From Pseudomonadota bacterium (lineage in GTDB: Bacteria > Pseudomonadota > Gammaproteobacteria > Burkholderiales > Burkholderiaceae_C): 64,000 nucleotides of DNA. This document shows, piece by piece, positions 23,509 to 31,927 of this stretch (within the stretch, counting starts at the first letter, position 1; each line of letters starts with the position of its first letter). Below the pieces are notes generated by a model. That model was given only the letters and a program-made list of their open reading frames with translations. It made no database searches and had not been told where the DNA came from. The position numbers were made by a program, and so were the translations under genes. Where the stretch lies: assembly GCA_020161065.1 (NCBI GenBank), contig JAIUPH010000011.1:558001-622000 (forward strand), read 5' to 3'.

Positions 23509-26500
23509 TCAATCGCGGTCGGCCGGCATCGCCGCTCCCAGCACGGGCCCGCCGCCGTCGGGTGCCGGCGCCGGCGCGGGCGCGGGCTTCTTCTCGCGCA
23601 CCAGGTAGCTGTAGAGCACCGGCACCACCACCAACGTCAGCAGCGTGGAGGTGATCACGCCGCCGATGATGGCGCGGCCCATCGGCGCCTGGATCTCGCC
23701 GCCGTCGTTGAGCGCCAGCGCCAGCGGCAGCATGCCGAAGACCATCGCCGCGGTGGTCATCACGATCGGCCGCATGCGGATCAGCCCGGCCTGCAGCAGC
23801 GCGTCGGGCACGCTGGCGCCGGCCTTGCGCGCGTGGTTGGCGAAGTCGACCAGCAGGATGGCGTTCTTGGTCACCAGCCCCATCAGCATCACCAGCCCGA
23901 TCATGCTGAAGACGTTGAGCGTGCTGCGCCAGAACAGCAGCGCCAGCATCACGCCGATCAGCGCCAGCGGCAGGCTGGCCATGATGGCGATGGGCTGCAG
24001 GAAGCTGCCGAACTGGCTGGCCAGCACGATGTAGATGAAGATCACCGCCAGCGCCATCGCCGCCAGCAGGCCGCTGAAGGCCTCGGCCTGCTGCTGCATC
24101 TGGCCGCCGATGTCGAAGCTGTAGCCCGGCGGCAGCGTGGTCTCCTTCATCAACTTCTGCACGTCGTTGCCGACGTCGCCGGCGCTGCGGTCCTTGACGC
24201 CGGCGAACACCGCCTCGCGCCGCTGCAGGTTCTGGCGGCGGATGATCTCGGGGTTGAACACCGGCTCGATGTCGGCCACCGAATCCAGCGCGATCGGCGT
24301 GCCGTCCTTGGCAAAGGCCACCGGCAGGCCGCGCAACTGCTCCAGCCGCTCGCGCTGCGCCTGGTTCAGGCGCAGCACGACCTCGATCTGGTCGCCGTCG
24401 GGCGTGGTCCAGTAGGTGGCGACCTCGCCGTTGACGTAGGCGCGCAGGCTGCTGGCCAGTTGCGGCGCGGTCAGCCCCAGCTCGCGCACCGCGGCGTTCT
24501 TCAAGCGCACCGAATAGGCCGGCAGCCCGGGCTTGACCGAGCTTTCGACGTCGACCGCGCCGGGGATCTTCTTCACCTTCTCGGCGAACTCGTTGGCCAC
24601 GCGCGCCAGGCCCTCGGGGTCGCTGCCCAGGATGGCGACGTAGATCGGCCGGTCGAAGCCGAGCGAGGCGTCGGTACCCGGCACCTTGGCGATGGCCTCG
24701 CGGATCGCGTCTTCCACCTGCTTCTGGCTGCGGCTGCGCTCGCTGCGGGCTTTCAGCACGATGTTCAGCCAGGCCTGGTTGCGCTGGCCGGCGCCGCCCA
24801 CCCAGGTGGAGATGGTCTGCACCTCGGGCATGGCCAGCACGATCTCTTCCACCTGCTGCACCTTGGCGCTGGTGCGCTCCAGGCTGGCGCCCACCGGCAT
24901 GCGCAGTTGCAGCTGGGTGTAGCTCTGGTCGGTCTGCGGCACGAACTCGCCGCCGACCAGCGCACCCAGCCCGATGGCGACGACGAAGCTGCCCACGCCC
25001 ACCGCCATCACCACGCCGCGCGGCGTGATCGTCGCCCAGCGCCAGCGGCGCGCGCTGGCCTTGTCGCGGCTGCCGTCGGCGTTGAAGCCGTGGCCGTAGA
25101 CCGGCAGCGGCGGCAGCCACACGCGGTAGCGGCGGCCGCTGAAGGCCCAGTGGATCAGCCGCTCGTAGACGGCGTGCGCCGCGTCCAGCATGCGGTCGGT
25201 GGCGCGGATGGCGTGGCCGATGCCCCACAGGTGCTTCAGCCGCGCCGACGGCGGGTCTTTCCACACGCTGGACAGCATCGGGTCGAGCGTGAAGCTGACG
25301 AACAGGCTGACCAGCACCGCCACCACCACGGTGATGCCGAAGGGGTAGAAGAACTTGCCGATGATGCCGCCCATGAAGGCCACCGGCGCGAAGACCGCGA
25401 CGATGGCGAAGGTGGTGGCCATCACCGCCAGGCCGATCTCCTCGGTGCCTTCGCGCGCGGCGCGCACGTGGTCCTTGCCCATGCCGACGTGGCGCACGAT
25501 GTTCTCGCGCACGACGATGGCATCGTCGATCAGCAGCCCGATGCACAGGCTCAGCGCCATCATCGTCATGAAGTTCAGCGTGAAGCCGAAGGCATAGACG
25601 GCGATGAAGCTGGAGATCACCGCGATCGGCAGCGTCAGCCCGGTGATGATGGTGCTGCGCCAGCTGTGCAGGAACAGGAAGACGATGGCCACCGTCAACA
25701 GCGCGCCTTCGACCAGCGTGTGCTCCAGGCCCTTGAGCGAGCCGCGCACCCAGTCGCTGCTGGCGTAGATCAGGCGCAGCTCGACGTCGGGCGGCAGCTG
25801 CTTGCGCACGTCGTCCATCGCCGCCTTCACGGCGTCGCCGGCGACGACGATGTTGACGTCCTGCTGCTTGAAGACGTTGAAGACGATGGCGCGCTGGCCG
25901 TTGACGCGGGCCAGCGACTCGGGCTCCTTCTCGCGCTCGACCAGCGTCCCCAGGTCGCCCAGCGTCAGCGCCAGGCTGCCGCGGCGGGCGACGACGATCT
26001 GCTCGAACTGCCGCGGGTCGCGCACGCGCCCTTCCACGCGCAGCAGCGCGTCGCGCACGGGGTCGGACAGCAGGCCCACCGGCTGGTCGGCGTTGGCGTC
26101 CTTCAGCGCGGCGGCAATCTCGGCCGGCGTCACGCCGTAGGCGCGCAGGCGCTGCGGGTCGAGGTCGATGCGCACCTCGCGCACCGTGAGGCCGCTGATC
26201 TCCACCCGCGCCACGCCCTCGGCGCGCTGCAGCCGCTTGCCGACGAGCTGGTCGCCCAGCACCGACAGCTCGCGCCCGCTGCGCGTCTTGGATAACAAGG
26301 CAGCATTGACCACCGGGTCGTTGTTCTCGTTGTTGAAGCGCGCGATCAGCGGCGCCCGCGCCTCGCGCGGGAAGGTGCTCTGCACGGCGGCGATGCGGTC
26401 GCGCACCTCCTGCATCGCGCGGCCCATGTCGGTGTCGACGCCGAACTCGATGTTCGACTGGCCGCGCCCCTCCAGCGCGCGCGAGGTGATGCGCTTGACG

Positions 26501-26727
26501 CCGGCCACGCTGTTGACCGCCTCTTCCAGCGGGCGGACGATCTCGCGCTCCACCGCCTCGGGGCTGGCGCCGGGGTACTCCACCTGCACCCAGGCGCCGG
26601 GGAAGCTGATGTCGGGCATCTGCTCGACGCCCAGGCGGTTGAGCGAGAACAGCCCCAGCACGCACAGCGCCACCATCACCATGGTGGCGAAGACCGGGTT
26701 GTTGATCGAGACCCTGGTGATCCACAT
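23509..26727 (-). CDS. RND efflux transporter, inner-membrane pump
   Basis: The 1072-residue HAE-1/MdtBC-type pump starts MWITRVSINNPVFATMVMVA and shows the usual duplicated plan: 12 membrane helices and two large periplasmic loops. The TM4 proton-relay motif is intact (IGLLIDDAIVVRENI). A longer than usual cytoplasmic loop with GHGFNADGSRDKASARR lies between the two halves. It likely expels hydrophobic compounds by proton antiport. It follows the adaptor gene by 21 bases, so the two are one operon. No outer-membrane factor is linked; the pump may share a TolC-like channel encoded elsewhere. Confidence 0.93.
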   Translation of the reverse strand: MWITRVSINNPVFATMVMVALCVLGLFSLNRLGVEQMPDISFPGAWVQVEYPGASPEAVEREIVRPLEEAVNSVAGVKRITSRALEGRGQSNIEFGVDTDMGRAMQEVRDRIAAVQSTFPREARAPLIARFNNENNDPVVNAALLSKTRSGRELSVLGDQLVGKRLQRAEGVARVEISGLTVREVRIDLDPQRLRAYGVTPAEIAAALKDANADQPVGLLSDPVRDALLRVEGRVRDPRQFEQIVVARRGSLALTLGDLGTLVEREKEPESLARVNGQRAIVFNVFKQQDVNIVVAGDAVKAAMDDVRKQLPPDVELRLIYASSDWVRGSLKGLEHTLVEGALLTVAIVFLFLHSWRSTIITGLTLPIAVISSFIAVYAFGFTLNFMTMMALSLCIGLLIDDAIVVRENIVRHVGMGKDHVRAAREGTEEIGLAVMATTFAIVAVFAPVAFMGGIIGKFFYPFGITVVVAVLVSLFVSFTLDPMLSSVWKDPPSARLKHLWGIGHAIRATDRMLDAAHAVYERLIHWAFSGRRYRVWLPPLPVYGHGFNADGSRDKASARRWRWATITPRGVVMAVGVGSFVVAIGLGALVGGEFVPQTDQSYTQLQLRMPVGASLERTSAKVQQVEEIVLAMPEVQTISTWVGGAGQRNQAWLNIVLKARSERSRSQKQVEDAIREAIAKVPGTDASLGFDRPIYVAILGSDPEGLARVANEFAEKVKKIPGAVDVESSVKPGLPAYSVRLKNAAVRELGLTAPQLASSLRAYVNGEVATYWTTPDGDQIEVVLRLNQAQRERLEQLRGLPVAFAKDGTPIALDSVADIEPVFNPEIIRRQNLQRREAVFAGVKDRSAGDVGNDVQKLMKETTLPPGYSFDIGGQMQQQAEAFSGLLAAMALAVIFIYIVLASQFGSFLQPIAIMASLPLALIGVMLALLFWRSTLNVFSMIGLVMLMGLVTKNAILLVDFANHARKAGASVPDALLQAGLIRMRPIVMTTAAMVFGMLPLALALNDGGEIQAPMGRAIIGGVITSTLLTLVVVPVLYSYLVREKKPAPAPAPAPDGGGPVLGAAMPADRD

Positions 26728-26748
26728 CGCGCGGCTCCCCGTTCGGCC

Positions 26749-27927
26749 TTACTTGATGAGCGGCGTCGACGCCGCGGCCGAGGCCAGCGGCGGCTGCCTG
26801 ACCGCCACCACGCTGGCCTTGGCGCCTTCGCGCAGGTTGTCGAAGCGGACGGCCAGCACCTGGCTGTCGGCGCGCACGCCTTCCACCACTTCCACGCGGC
26901 CTTCGCGTTCGTCGCGCCGGCCCAGCTTGACGGCGCGGCGCGCCAGCTGGCCGCCTTCGATCAGCCACACGTGGTCCTGGCCCGCGGTGCTGCCGATGGC
27001 CGAGATCGGCAGCGTCAGGCGCGGCGTGTCGTCGGCCAGCTCGACGCTGGCCACCGCGTATTGGCCGGCGCGCAGCTTCTCCTGCGGGTTGGCCAGCGCG
27101 ATGGTGACGCCGATCGATCGCGTGCCCGGCTCGGCCGCCGGCGCGATGCGCGCAATGCGCCCGGCCACGGCTTGCGCCACGCCTTCCACCTGCACCTGCG
27201 CCGGCATGCCGGCGGCCAGCCGCGAGACCTCGTGCGTGCCCACCGCGCCGGCCAGCTCCAGCGTGGCCAGGTCGACGATGGTCAGCAGCGGCTGCTCCAT
27301 CGCCACCTTCTCGCCGGGCACCACGTGGCGCTTGGCCACGATGCCGCCGATCGGCGCCAGCAGCGTGCCGTCGCGCAGCCCCAGGCGCGCCGTGTCGGCC
27401 GCCGCCCGCGCCGCCTGCAGCGCGGCGCGTGCGGTGTCGACCGCGGCGCGCGAGTTCTCCAGCGCGATCGAGCTGATGAACTGCTGCGCCGCCAGCCGCT
27501 CGTTCGAGGCATGCGTGCGCTCGGCCTGCACCAAGCTGGCCTTGGCGCTTTCCACGCTGGCGCTGCGCTCGGCCACGCGGCTGGTCTGCTCGGCCAGGTC
27601 GATGCGGCCCAGCGGCTGGCCCATCTGCACGCGCGCACCTTCGTTGACGTTCAGGCTCAGCAGCGTGCCGGCGGCCTTGGCGCGGACGACGGCGGTGGAC
27701 GGCGCCACCAGCGGCCCCGAGAACTCCAGCCGCGCCGACAGCCGCGCCAGCTGCGGTTGCGCCACCTCCTGCGGGGTGAACTCCAGCGCCGGCGGCTTCT
27801 TCTCTTCCTGCTTGCCGCCGAACCGGGCCAGCGCCTGCACGCCCGGCCCGAAGCCGCCGAACCAGGCACCGCCGGCGCCGGCCACCAGCACCAGCACCAA
27901 CGCGCCCAGCCACCATTTCTTCTTCAT
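26749..27927 (-). CDS. RND efflux periplasmic adaptor subunit
   Basis: The 392-residue membrane fusion protein has an N-terminal signal-anchor (KKKWWLGALVLVLVAGAGG). A lipoyl half (VVRAKAAGTLLSLNVNEGARV), a coiled-coil hairpin (about 110-185), the second lipoyl half (APIGGIVAKRHVVPGEKV) and beta-barrel and proximal domains follow. No lipobox Cys is seen. It bridges the RND pump and an outer-membrane channel. It is the first gene of the two-gene operon. No dedicated regulator lies beside it. Confidence 0.92.
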   Translation of the reverse strand: MKKKWWLGALVLVLVAGAGGAWFGGFGPGVQALARFGGKQEEKKPPALEFTPQEVAQPQLARLSARLEFSGPLVAPSTAVVRAKAAGTLLSLNVNEGARVQMGQPLGRIDLAEQTSRVAERSASVESAKASLVQAERTHASNERLAAQQFISSIALENSRAAVDTARAALQAARAAADTARLGLRDGTLLAPIGGIVAKRHVVPGEKVAMEQPLLTIVDLATLELAGAVGTHEVSRLAAGMPAQVQVEGVAQAVAGRIARIAPAAEPGTRSIGVTIALANPQEKLRAGQYAVASVELADDTPRLTLPISAIGSTAGQDHVWLIEGGQLARRAVKLGRRDEREGRVEVVEGVRADSQVLAVRFDNLREGAKASVVAVRQPPLASAAASTPLIK

Positions 27928-28069
27928 GCCAACCTCGTGTCCATCCTGCCGGCCGTCTCGCCGGTGGGCGCGAAGTGTAGGCGTGGGCGGACGGGCTGAA
28001 CCGCGCTGCGACGGACGGCAGGCCGGCGCTGACGAGGCGCTGCCGGGGCCGACGAACCGCCGGCCGCTT

Positions 28070-29311
28070 TCAGGCGACCGTGTCGGCCACCTCGGCTTCG
28101 ATCCAGCGGTCCAGCGCGGCGGCCGTCATCGGCCGGCCGAACAACGCGCCCTGCGCCTGGTCGCAGCCCAGCCGGGCCAGCAGCGCGGCCTGGTCTTCGG
28201 TGGCCACGCCGTCGGCGGCGCTGGTCATGCCCAGGCTGCGCGCCACGCGGATGGTGGCGGCCACGCGCACGCGCTGGTACTCCACCTCGGCGGCGCCGGC
28301 CACCAGCGCCGGCGCGACCGTCACCACGTCCAGCGGCAGCCCGTGCAGCGCGGCCAGCGAAGCGCCGCCGCTGCCCACCTCGGCCAGCGCCAGCCGCAGC
28401 CCGGCCGCCTTGAAGGCCTGCAGCACCGGCAGCAGCGCGCCGGCGCGCGCCTCGTCGCCGAGCACGGCCTCGCCGATCGCCAGCTGCAGCTGCGCCGGCC
28501 GCAGGCCATGCGTCTGCAGCAGCGCCTGCAGCGCCGGCAGCAGCTCGGGCTGCAATTGCTCCGGCGTCAGGTTCAGCACCAGCAGCCGCGGCGCGTGCTC
28601 GCCCCAGTTCACCTGCCATTGCGCGAAGGCCTCGCAGGCGGCGTCCAGCAGGTCGACGGCCGAGGGCTCGGCGCGGCCGGGATGTCGCCAGCGCAGCAAG
28701 GCCTCGACGCCCACCAGCCGGCGGCTGGCCAGCGCCACCAGCGGCTGGTAGGCCAGCTGGAATTCGGCGTCGGCGCCGTCGGCAGCCTCCGGCACGCGCA
28801 GCCATTCGGCGGCGGCCGCCGGCAGCGGCGGCGGCACGGTCGGCGGCGCGTCGGGCCCCGCATGCAATGGCACGGATGCGTCGCGGCCCTGCCGTTCGCA
28901 CGGCTCGTCGCCGCTGTGGCGGGCGAAAGCTTCGGTGGTCCAGACCACGCGGCGCTGGCCATCGGTCAGCGGCGCGGGCTGCTGCAGCGGTTCGGCCCCC
29001 AGCGCCAGCGGCTCCTGTTCGCGCAGTTGGCACAGCAGGCGTTGTACGAGGCGGTGCTGGTGCCGCAGTGCCGTCAGCAGGCCGATCGCCGTCGCCGCCA
29101 GCAGCCCCAGGCTGGCCCACAACGGCCCGCGCGATGGCACCCCGGCGGTGGCCCACCAGGCCAGCAGCGCCCCATGCGCGACCAGCGCCACCAGCGCCAA
29201 CAGCCCCGCGGCCAGCGCCAGGCGGCTGTGCCGAAGGCCGGCCCCAAGGGCGCGCGCGCCGGCGGCGCTGCGTGGACACGATATGGCAGCCAGGGGAGGT
29301 GGATTGGACAT
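28070..29311 (-). CDS. EAL-domain protein with degenerate active site
   Basis: The product is 413 residues from the ATG at 29311; an ATG at 29374 would add 21 residues. It has two hydrophobic segments near the start (LALAAGLLALVALVAHG and SLGLLAATAIGLL). The C-terminal EAL-like domain keeps the EAL-strand Glu (GVEALLRWRHP) and an Asn (LNLTPEQL). Key catalytic positions are changed: DDFGTG reads AEVGSG, ELTE reads AIGE, the Lys-Ile-Asp strand reads VVTVAP, and the AEGVE Glu is lost (ADGVAT). It is therefore unlikely to hydrolyse c-di-GMP; it may bind it or act by protein contact. Confidence 0.75.
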   Translation of the reverse strand: MSNPPPLAAISCPRSAAGARALGAGLRHSRLALAAGLLALVALVAHGALLAWWATAGVPSRGPLWASLGLLAATAIGLLTALRHQHRLVQRLLCQLREQEPLALGAEPLQQPAPLTDGQRRVVWTTEAFARHSGDEPCERQGRDASVPLHAGPDAPPTVPPPLPAAAAEWLRVPEAADGADAEFQLAYQPLVALASRRLVGVEALLRWRHPGRAEPSAVDLLDAACEAFAQWQVNWGEHAPRLLVLNLTPEQLQPELLPALQALLQTHGLRPAQLQLAIGEAVLGDEARAGALLPVLQAFKAAGLRLALAEVGSGGASLAALHGLPLDVVTVAPALVAGAAEVEYQRVRVAATIRVARSLGMTSAADGVATEDQAALLARLGCDQAQGALFGRPMTAAALDRWIEAEVADTVA

Positions 29312-29424
29312 GGCAGGGCGCACTTGATGCCCATATCGGCCAGCGCCGCAGGGACTGAAGCGCTCCTCGTCCATCTGCGGCTTCGCCGGCGCCGTCTTCG
29401 GTATCGCTGCGTGCCAGGCGACGC

Positions 29425-29454
29425 TTGCGTCGGGGTCAACGCATGCGCTAGGCT
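29425..29454 (+). promoter_or_regulatory. Possible promoter of the toxin-antitoxin pair
   Basis: TTGCGT (29425-29430) and TAGGCT (29449-29454) are spaced by 18 bases and lie 34 bases before the antitoxin ATG. A 6-bp inverted repeat CGTCGG (29428-29433) / CCGACG (29455-29460) spans the site and could be the autorepression operator. Both are pattern-level guesses. Confidence 0.35.
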
Positions 29455-29488
29455 CCGACGTAATCCGTTTGCGATACAGATACCGCTC

Positions 29489-29791
29489 ATGAAAACCGCC
29501 ACCATCCCGCCCGTGCGCGTCTCGGCCGAGTTCCGCGCCGAACTGGACGCGTCGCTGGAGGCGGGCGAGACCCTGGCTGCGCTGGTCGAGAAGGCCGTCA
29601 GCAACGAAATGGTTCGCCGCAAGTCCGAAGCCGAGTTCGTGAGGCGTGGACTTGCCGCGATTGCCCGCACGCGCAGGGACGGCAGCGGCATCCCCGCCGA
29701 CGCCGTGATCGCCAAGCTGGAAGCCCGCATCGCCGCGGCACGCAAGACCCTGGCCCGAAAGAAGACCACGGCAACGGCCAAGCGGGGATGA
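29489..29791 (+). CDS. Antitoxin of a type II toxin-antitoxin pair (YlcI/YnfO-like)
   Basis: The 100-residue protein begins MKTATIPPVRVSAEFRAELD, then ETLAALVEKAVSNEMVRRK, which resembles the ribbon-helix-helix DNA-binding region of YlcI/YnfO-type antitoxins. The second half is basic and would hold the toxin. It overlaps the toxin gene by four bases (ATGA), the standard arrangement for co-translation. By analogy it binds both the toxin and its own promoter. It sits between an EAL gene and aroC with no mobile-element remnants nearby. Confidence 0.75.
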   Translation: MKTATIPPVRVSAEFRAELDASLEAGETLAALVEKAVSNEMVRRKSEAEFVRRGLAAIARTRRDGSGIPADAVIAKLEARIAAARKTLARKKTTATAKRG

Positions 29792-30117
29792 GCGGCCCTT
29801 ATCAGGTCGTCTTCAGCGACGAGGCGGAAGACGACCTGTTGCGGCTGTTCGACTTCGCGCTCATGCGCGAGCTGGAAAGTTCGGCGCCGGACCTGGGGCT
29901 GCCGGAGCGGGCCATCGAGGCCATCCGCGCAGGCTGCAGGTTCCTGGCCCACAGCCCATTCGGCTGCCGCAAGGCACCGCCGGGGCACAACGGCTTCGTG
30001 CGCGAATTGCTGATCTCGTTTGGCGCGGCCGGCTACGTGGCCCTGTTCGAGATCGTCGATGCGAACACCGTCATCATCGGCGCGGTCAGGCACCAGCGCG
30101 AGGAAGACTACCGCTGA
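29788..30117 (+). CDS. RelE/ParE family toxin
   Basis: The 109-residue protein has the ParE/RelE fold pattern. It starts YQVVFSDEAEDDLLRLFDF, has a middle helix (LPERAIEAIRAGCRFL), and ends with strands carrying VRELLISFGAAGYVALFEI and VIIGAVRHQREEDY. The closing Arg-His-Gln-Arg segment is typical of active members. ParE toxins poison gyrase and RelE toxins cut mRNA on the ribosome; the two cannot be separated here. Start by ATGA overlap with the antitoxin. The gene is convergent with aroC, 37 bases apart. Confidence 0.82.
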   Translation: MSGPYQVVFSDEAEDDLLRLFDFALMRELESSAPDLGLPERAIEAIRAGCRFLAHSPFGCRKAPPGHNGFVRELLISFGAAGYVALFEIVDANTVIIGAVRHQREEDYR

Positions 30118-30154
30118 ACGCGCCGGCTCACGCCGCCGGCCGCGGCGCGGCGAA

Positions 30155-31261
30155 TCAGGAAGCCGGCCGCTGCGCAGCGATGGCCGGCTGCGCCAGGTGC
30201 ACGTCGCCGCATTGCGCGCGCTGGCGCAGCACGTGATCCATCACCACCAGCGCCAGCAGCGCCTCGGCGATGGGCGTGGCGCGGATGCCCACGCAGGGGT
30301 CGTGGCGGCCGAAGGTTTCCACGGTGGTCGGGTGGCCCTGGCGGTCGATCGACGCGCGCGGCACGCGGATCGAGCTGGTCGGCTTGATCGCCAGCCGCAC
30401 CACCAGGTCCTGCCCGCTGCTGATGCCGCCCAGCACGCCGCCGGCGTGGTTGCTGGCGAAGCCCTCGGGCGTGAGTTCGTCGCCGTGCTCGCTGCCGCGC
30501 TGCGCGACGGCGGCGAAGCCGTCGCCGATCTCCACGCCCTTGACGGCGTTGAGGCCCATCATCGCCCAGGCGATGTCGGCGTCGAGGCGGTCGTACAGCG
30601 GCTCGCCCAGGCCCGGCGGCACGCCGGTGGCGCGCACCTCGATGCGCGCGCCCACGCTGTCGCCGGCCTTGCGCAGCGCGTCCATCTGCGCTTCCAGTTG
30701 CGGAATCACGCTGGCGTTGGCAGCGAAGAACGGGTTGTCGGCGATGTGTTGCAGGCCTTCGAACGGGATCTCGGTCTCGCCCAGGGCGCTCATCCAGCCG
30801 ACGAAGCCGATGCCCAGCTTCTCGTGCAGCCACTTGCGCGCCACCGCGCCGGCGGCCACGGTGGGCGCCGTCAGCCGCGCCGACGAGCGGCCGCCGCCGC
30901 GCGGGTCGCGCAGCCCGTACTTGCGCCAGTAGGTGTAGTCGGCGTGCCCGGGGCGGAAGGTGTCGAGCAGGTTGCCGTAGTCCTTGCTGCGCTGGTCGGT
31001 GTTGCGGATCAGCAGCGCGATCGGCGTGCCGGTGGTCAGGCCTTCGTAGACGCCGGAGAGGATCTCCACCGCGTCGGGCTCGTTGCGCTGCGTCACGTGG
31101 CGGCTGGTGCCGGGGCGGCGGCGGTCCAACTCGCGCTGGATGTCGGCCTCGACCAGCGCCAGGCCCGGCGGGCAGCCGTCGATCACGCAGCCGATGGCCG
31201 GGCCGTGGCTTTCGCCGAAATTGGTGACGCGGAACAGTTCGCCGAAGGTGGAGCCGGGCAT
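30155..31261 (-). CDS. aroC: Chorismate synthase
   Basis: The 368-residue enzyme begins [20 protein letters not shown], the near-invariant start of chorismate synthase. It carries the family signatures [33 protein letters not shown] and [19 protein letters not shown], and [16 protein letters not shown] near the end. It converts 5-enolpyruvylshikimate 3-phosphate to chorismate using reduced FMN, closing the shikimate pathway in the cytoplasm. An inverted repeat stands immediately before the ATG on the coding strand. The CBS gene lies upstream in the same direction, separated by a repeat-like hairpin element. Confidence 0.96.
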   Translation of the reverse strand: MPGSTFGELFRVTNFGESHGPAIGCVIDGCPPGLALVEADIQRELDRRRPGTSRHVTQRNEPDAVEILSGVYEGLTTGTPIALLIRNTDQRSKDYGNLLDTFRPGHADYTYWRKYGLRDPRGGGRSSARLTAPTVAAGAVARKWLHEKLGIGFVGWMSALGETEIPFEGLQHIADNPFFAANASVIPQLEAQMDALRKAGDSVGARIEVRATGVPPGLGEPLYDRLDADIAWAMMGLNAVKGVEIGDGFAAVAQRGSEHGDELTPEGFASNHAGGVLGGISSGQDLVVRLAIKPTSSIRVPRASIDRQGHPTTVETFGRHDPCVGIRATPIAEALLALVVMDHVLRQRAQCGDVHLAQPAIAAQRPAS

Positions 31262-31336
31262 CAGTACCGCCCGGCCGTTCCGAAGGTACTGAGCGCCCCC
31301 TCGGGGGGCCGCGAGCGAAGCGAGCTTGGGGGCTTC
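31262..31336. repeat. Extragenic palindromic element between the CBS gene and aroC
   Basis: Two structures lie side by side. CAGTACC (31262-31268) pairs with GGTACTG (31285-31291), 16 bases apart, directly before the aroC ATG. Next, GCCCCC (31295-31300) can pair with GGGGGC at 31304-31309 or at 31328-31333, with GCGAGC-GAA-GCGAGC between. GC-rich elements of this style are common between genes in Burkholderiales. It may end the CBS transcript; no other copy was noticed in the window. Confidence 0.55.
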
Positions 31337-31374
31337 ATCCCTCGAGTTTACGGCGCGGCCTTGGCGCGCCGCGC

Positions 31375-31842
31375 TCAGGCGCCGTCGGCCGACGGCAGCG
31401 GCGTGCCTTCGGCCGGCCAGTCGCGGATGTAGGCCTTGAGCATGCGATTCTCGAAGTCCTGCGCGTCGACCACGGTCTTGGCCACGTCGTAGAAGCTGAT
31501 CACGCCCATCAGCTCGCGCTTGTCCATCACCGGCATGTAGCGCGCATGGGTCTGCAGCATCATGCGGCGCACCTCGTCGATCTCGGTGGCCGGCGTGCAG
31601 GTGAGCGGCGCGTCGTCCATCACCGAGCGCACCAGGCGCTCGCCGAAGCGGCCGCCGTTGGCCACCACGGCCTTGATCACCTCGCGGAAGGTGAGCATGC
31701 CCAGCAGGTCGCCGTGCCCCATGACGACGAGCGAGCCGATGTCGAGCTCGGCCATGGTGCGGGCCGCGTCGGCCAGCAACTGGTCGGGCGGCACGGTGTA
31801 GAGCGTGTTGCCCTTGACGCGCAGGATGTCGGTGACTTTCAT
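31375..31842 (-). CDS. CBS-domain pair protein
   Basis: The 155-residue protein consists of two CBS domains: about residues 1-70 ([38 protein letters not shown]) and about 75-140 ([37 protein letters not shown]). CBS pairs bind adenosyl ligands such as AMP or SAM and act as energy or redox sensors, often by controlling another protein. It has no catalytic domain. It is divergent from metY over 85 bases, where TATAGC may serve metY as a -10. The target protein is unknown. Confidence 0.9.
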   Translation of the reverse strand: MKVTDILRVKGNTLYTVPPDQLLADAARTMAELDIGSLVVMGHGDLLGMLTFREVIKAVVANGGRFGERLVRSVMDDAPLTCTPATEIDEVRRMMLQTHARYMPVMDKRELMGVISFYDVAKTVVDAQDFENRMLKAYIRDWPAEGTPLPSADGA

Positions 31843-31927
31843 GGCGGTCGCGGCGGTGGATGAGGGGCAAAGACGGCGGGTCAATATAGCCCACAATGCC
31901 CGCCTTTCCTTTGCGCAATCACCGCCC

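Noticed and set aside
22039-27916. Very long open frames antisense to ccoG, the RND pump and the adaptor
   Set aside because: They are shadows of high-GC coding sequence: composition is Arg/His/Gln/Ala-rich, there are no family motifs, and the opposite strand carries complete known proteins.
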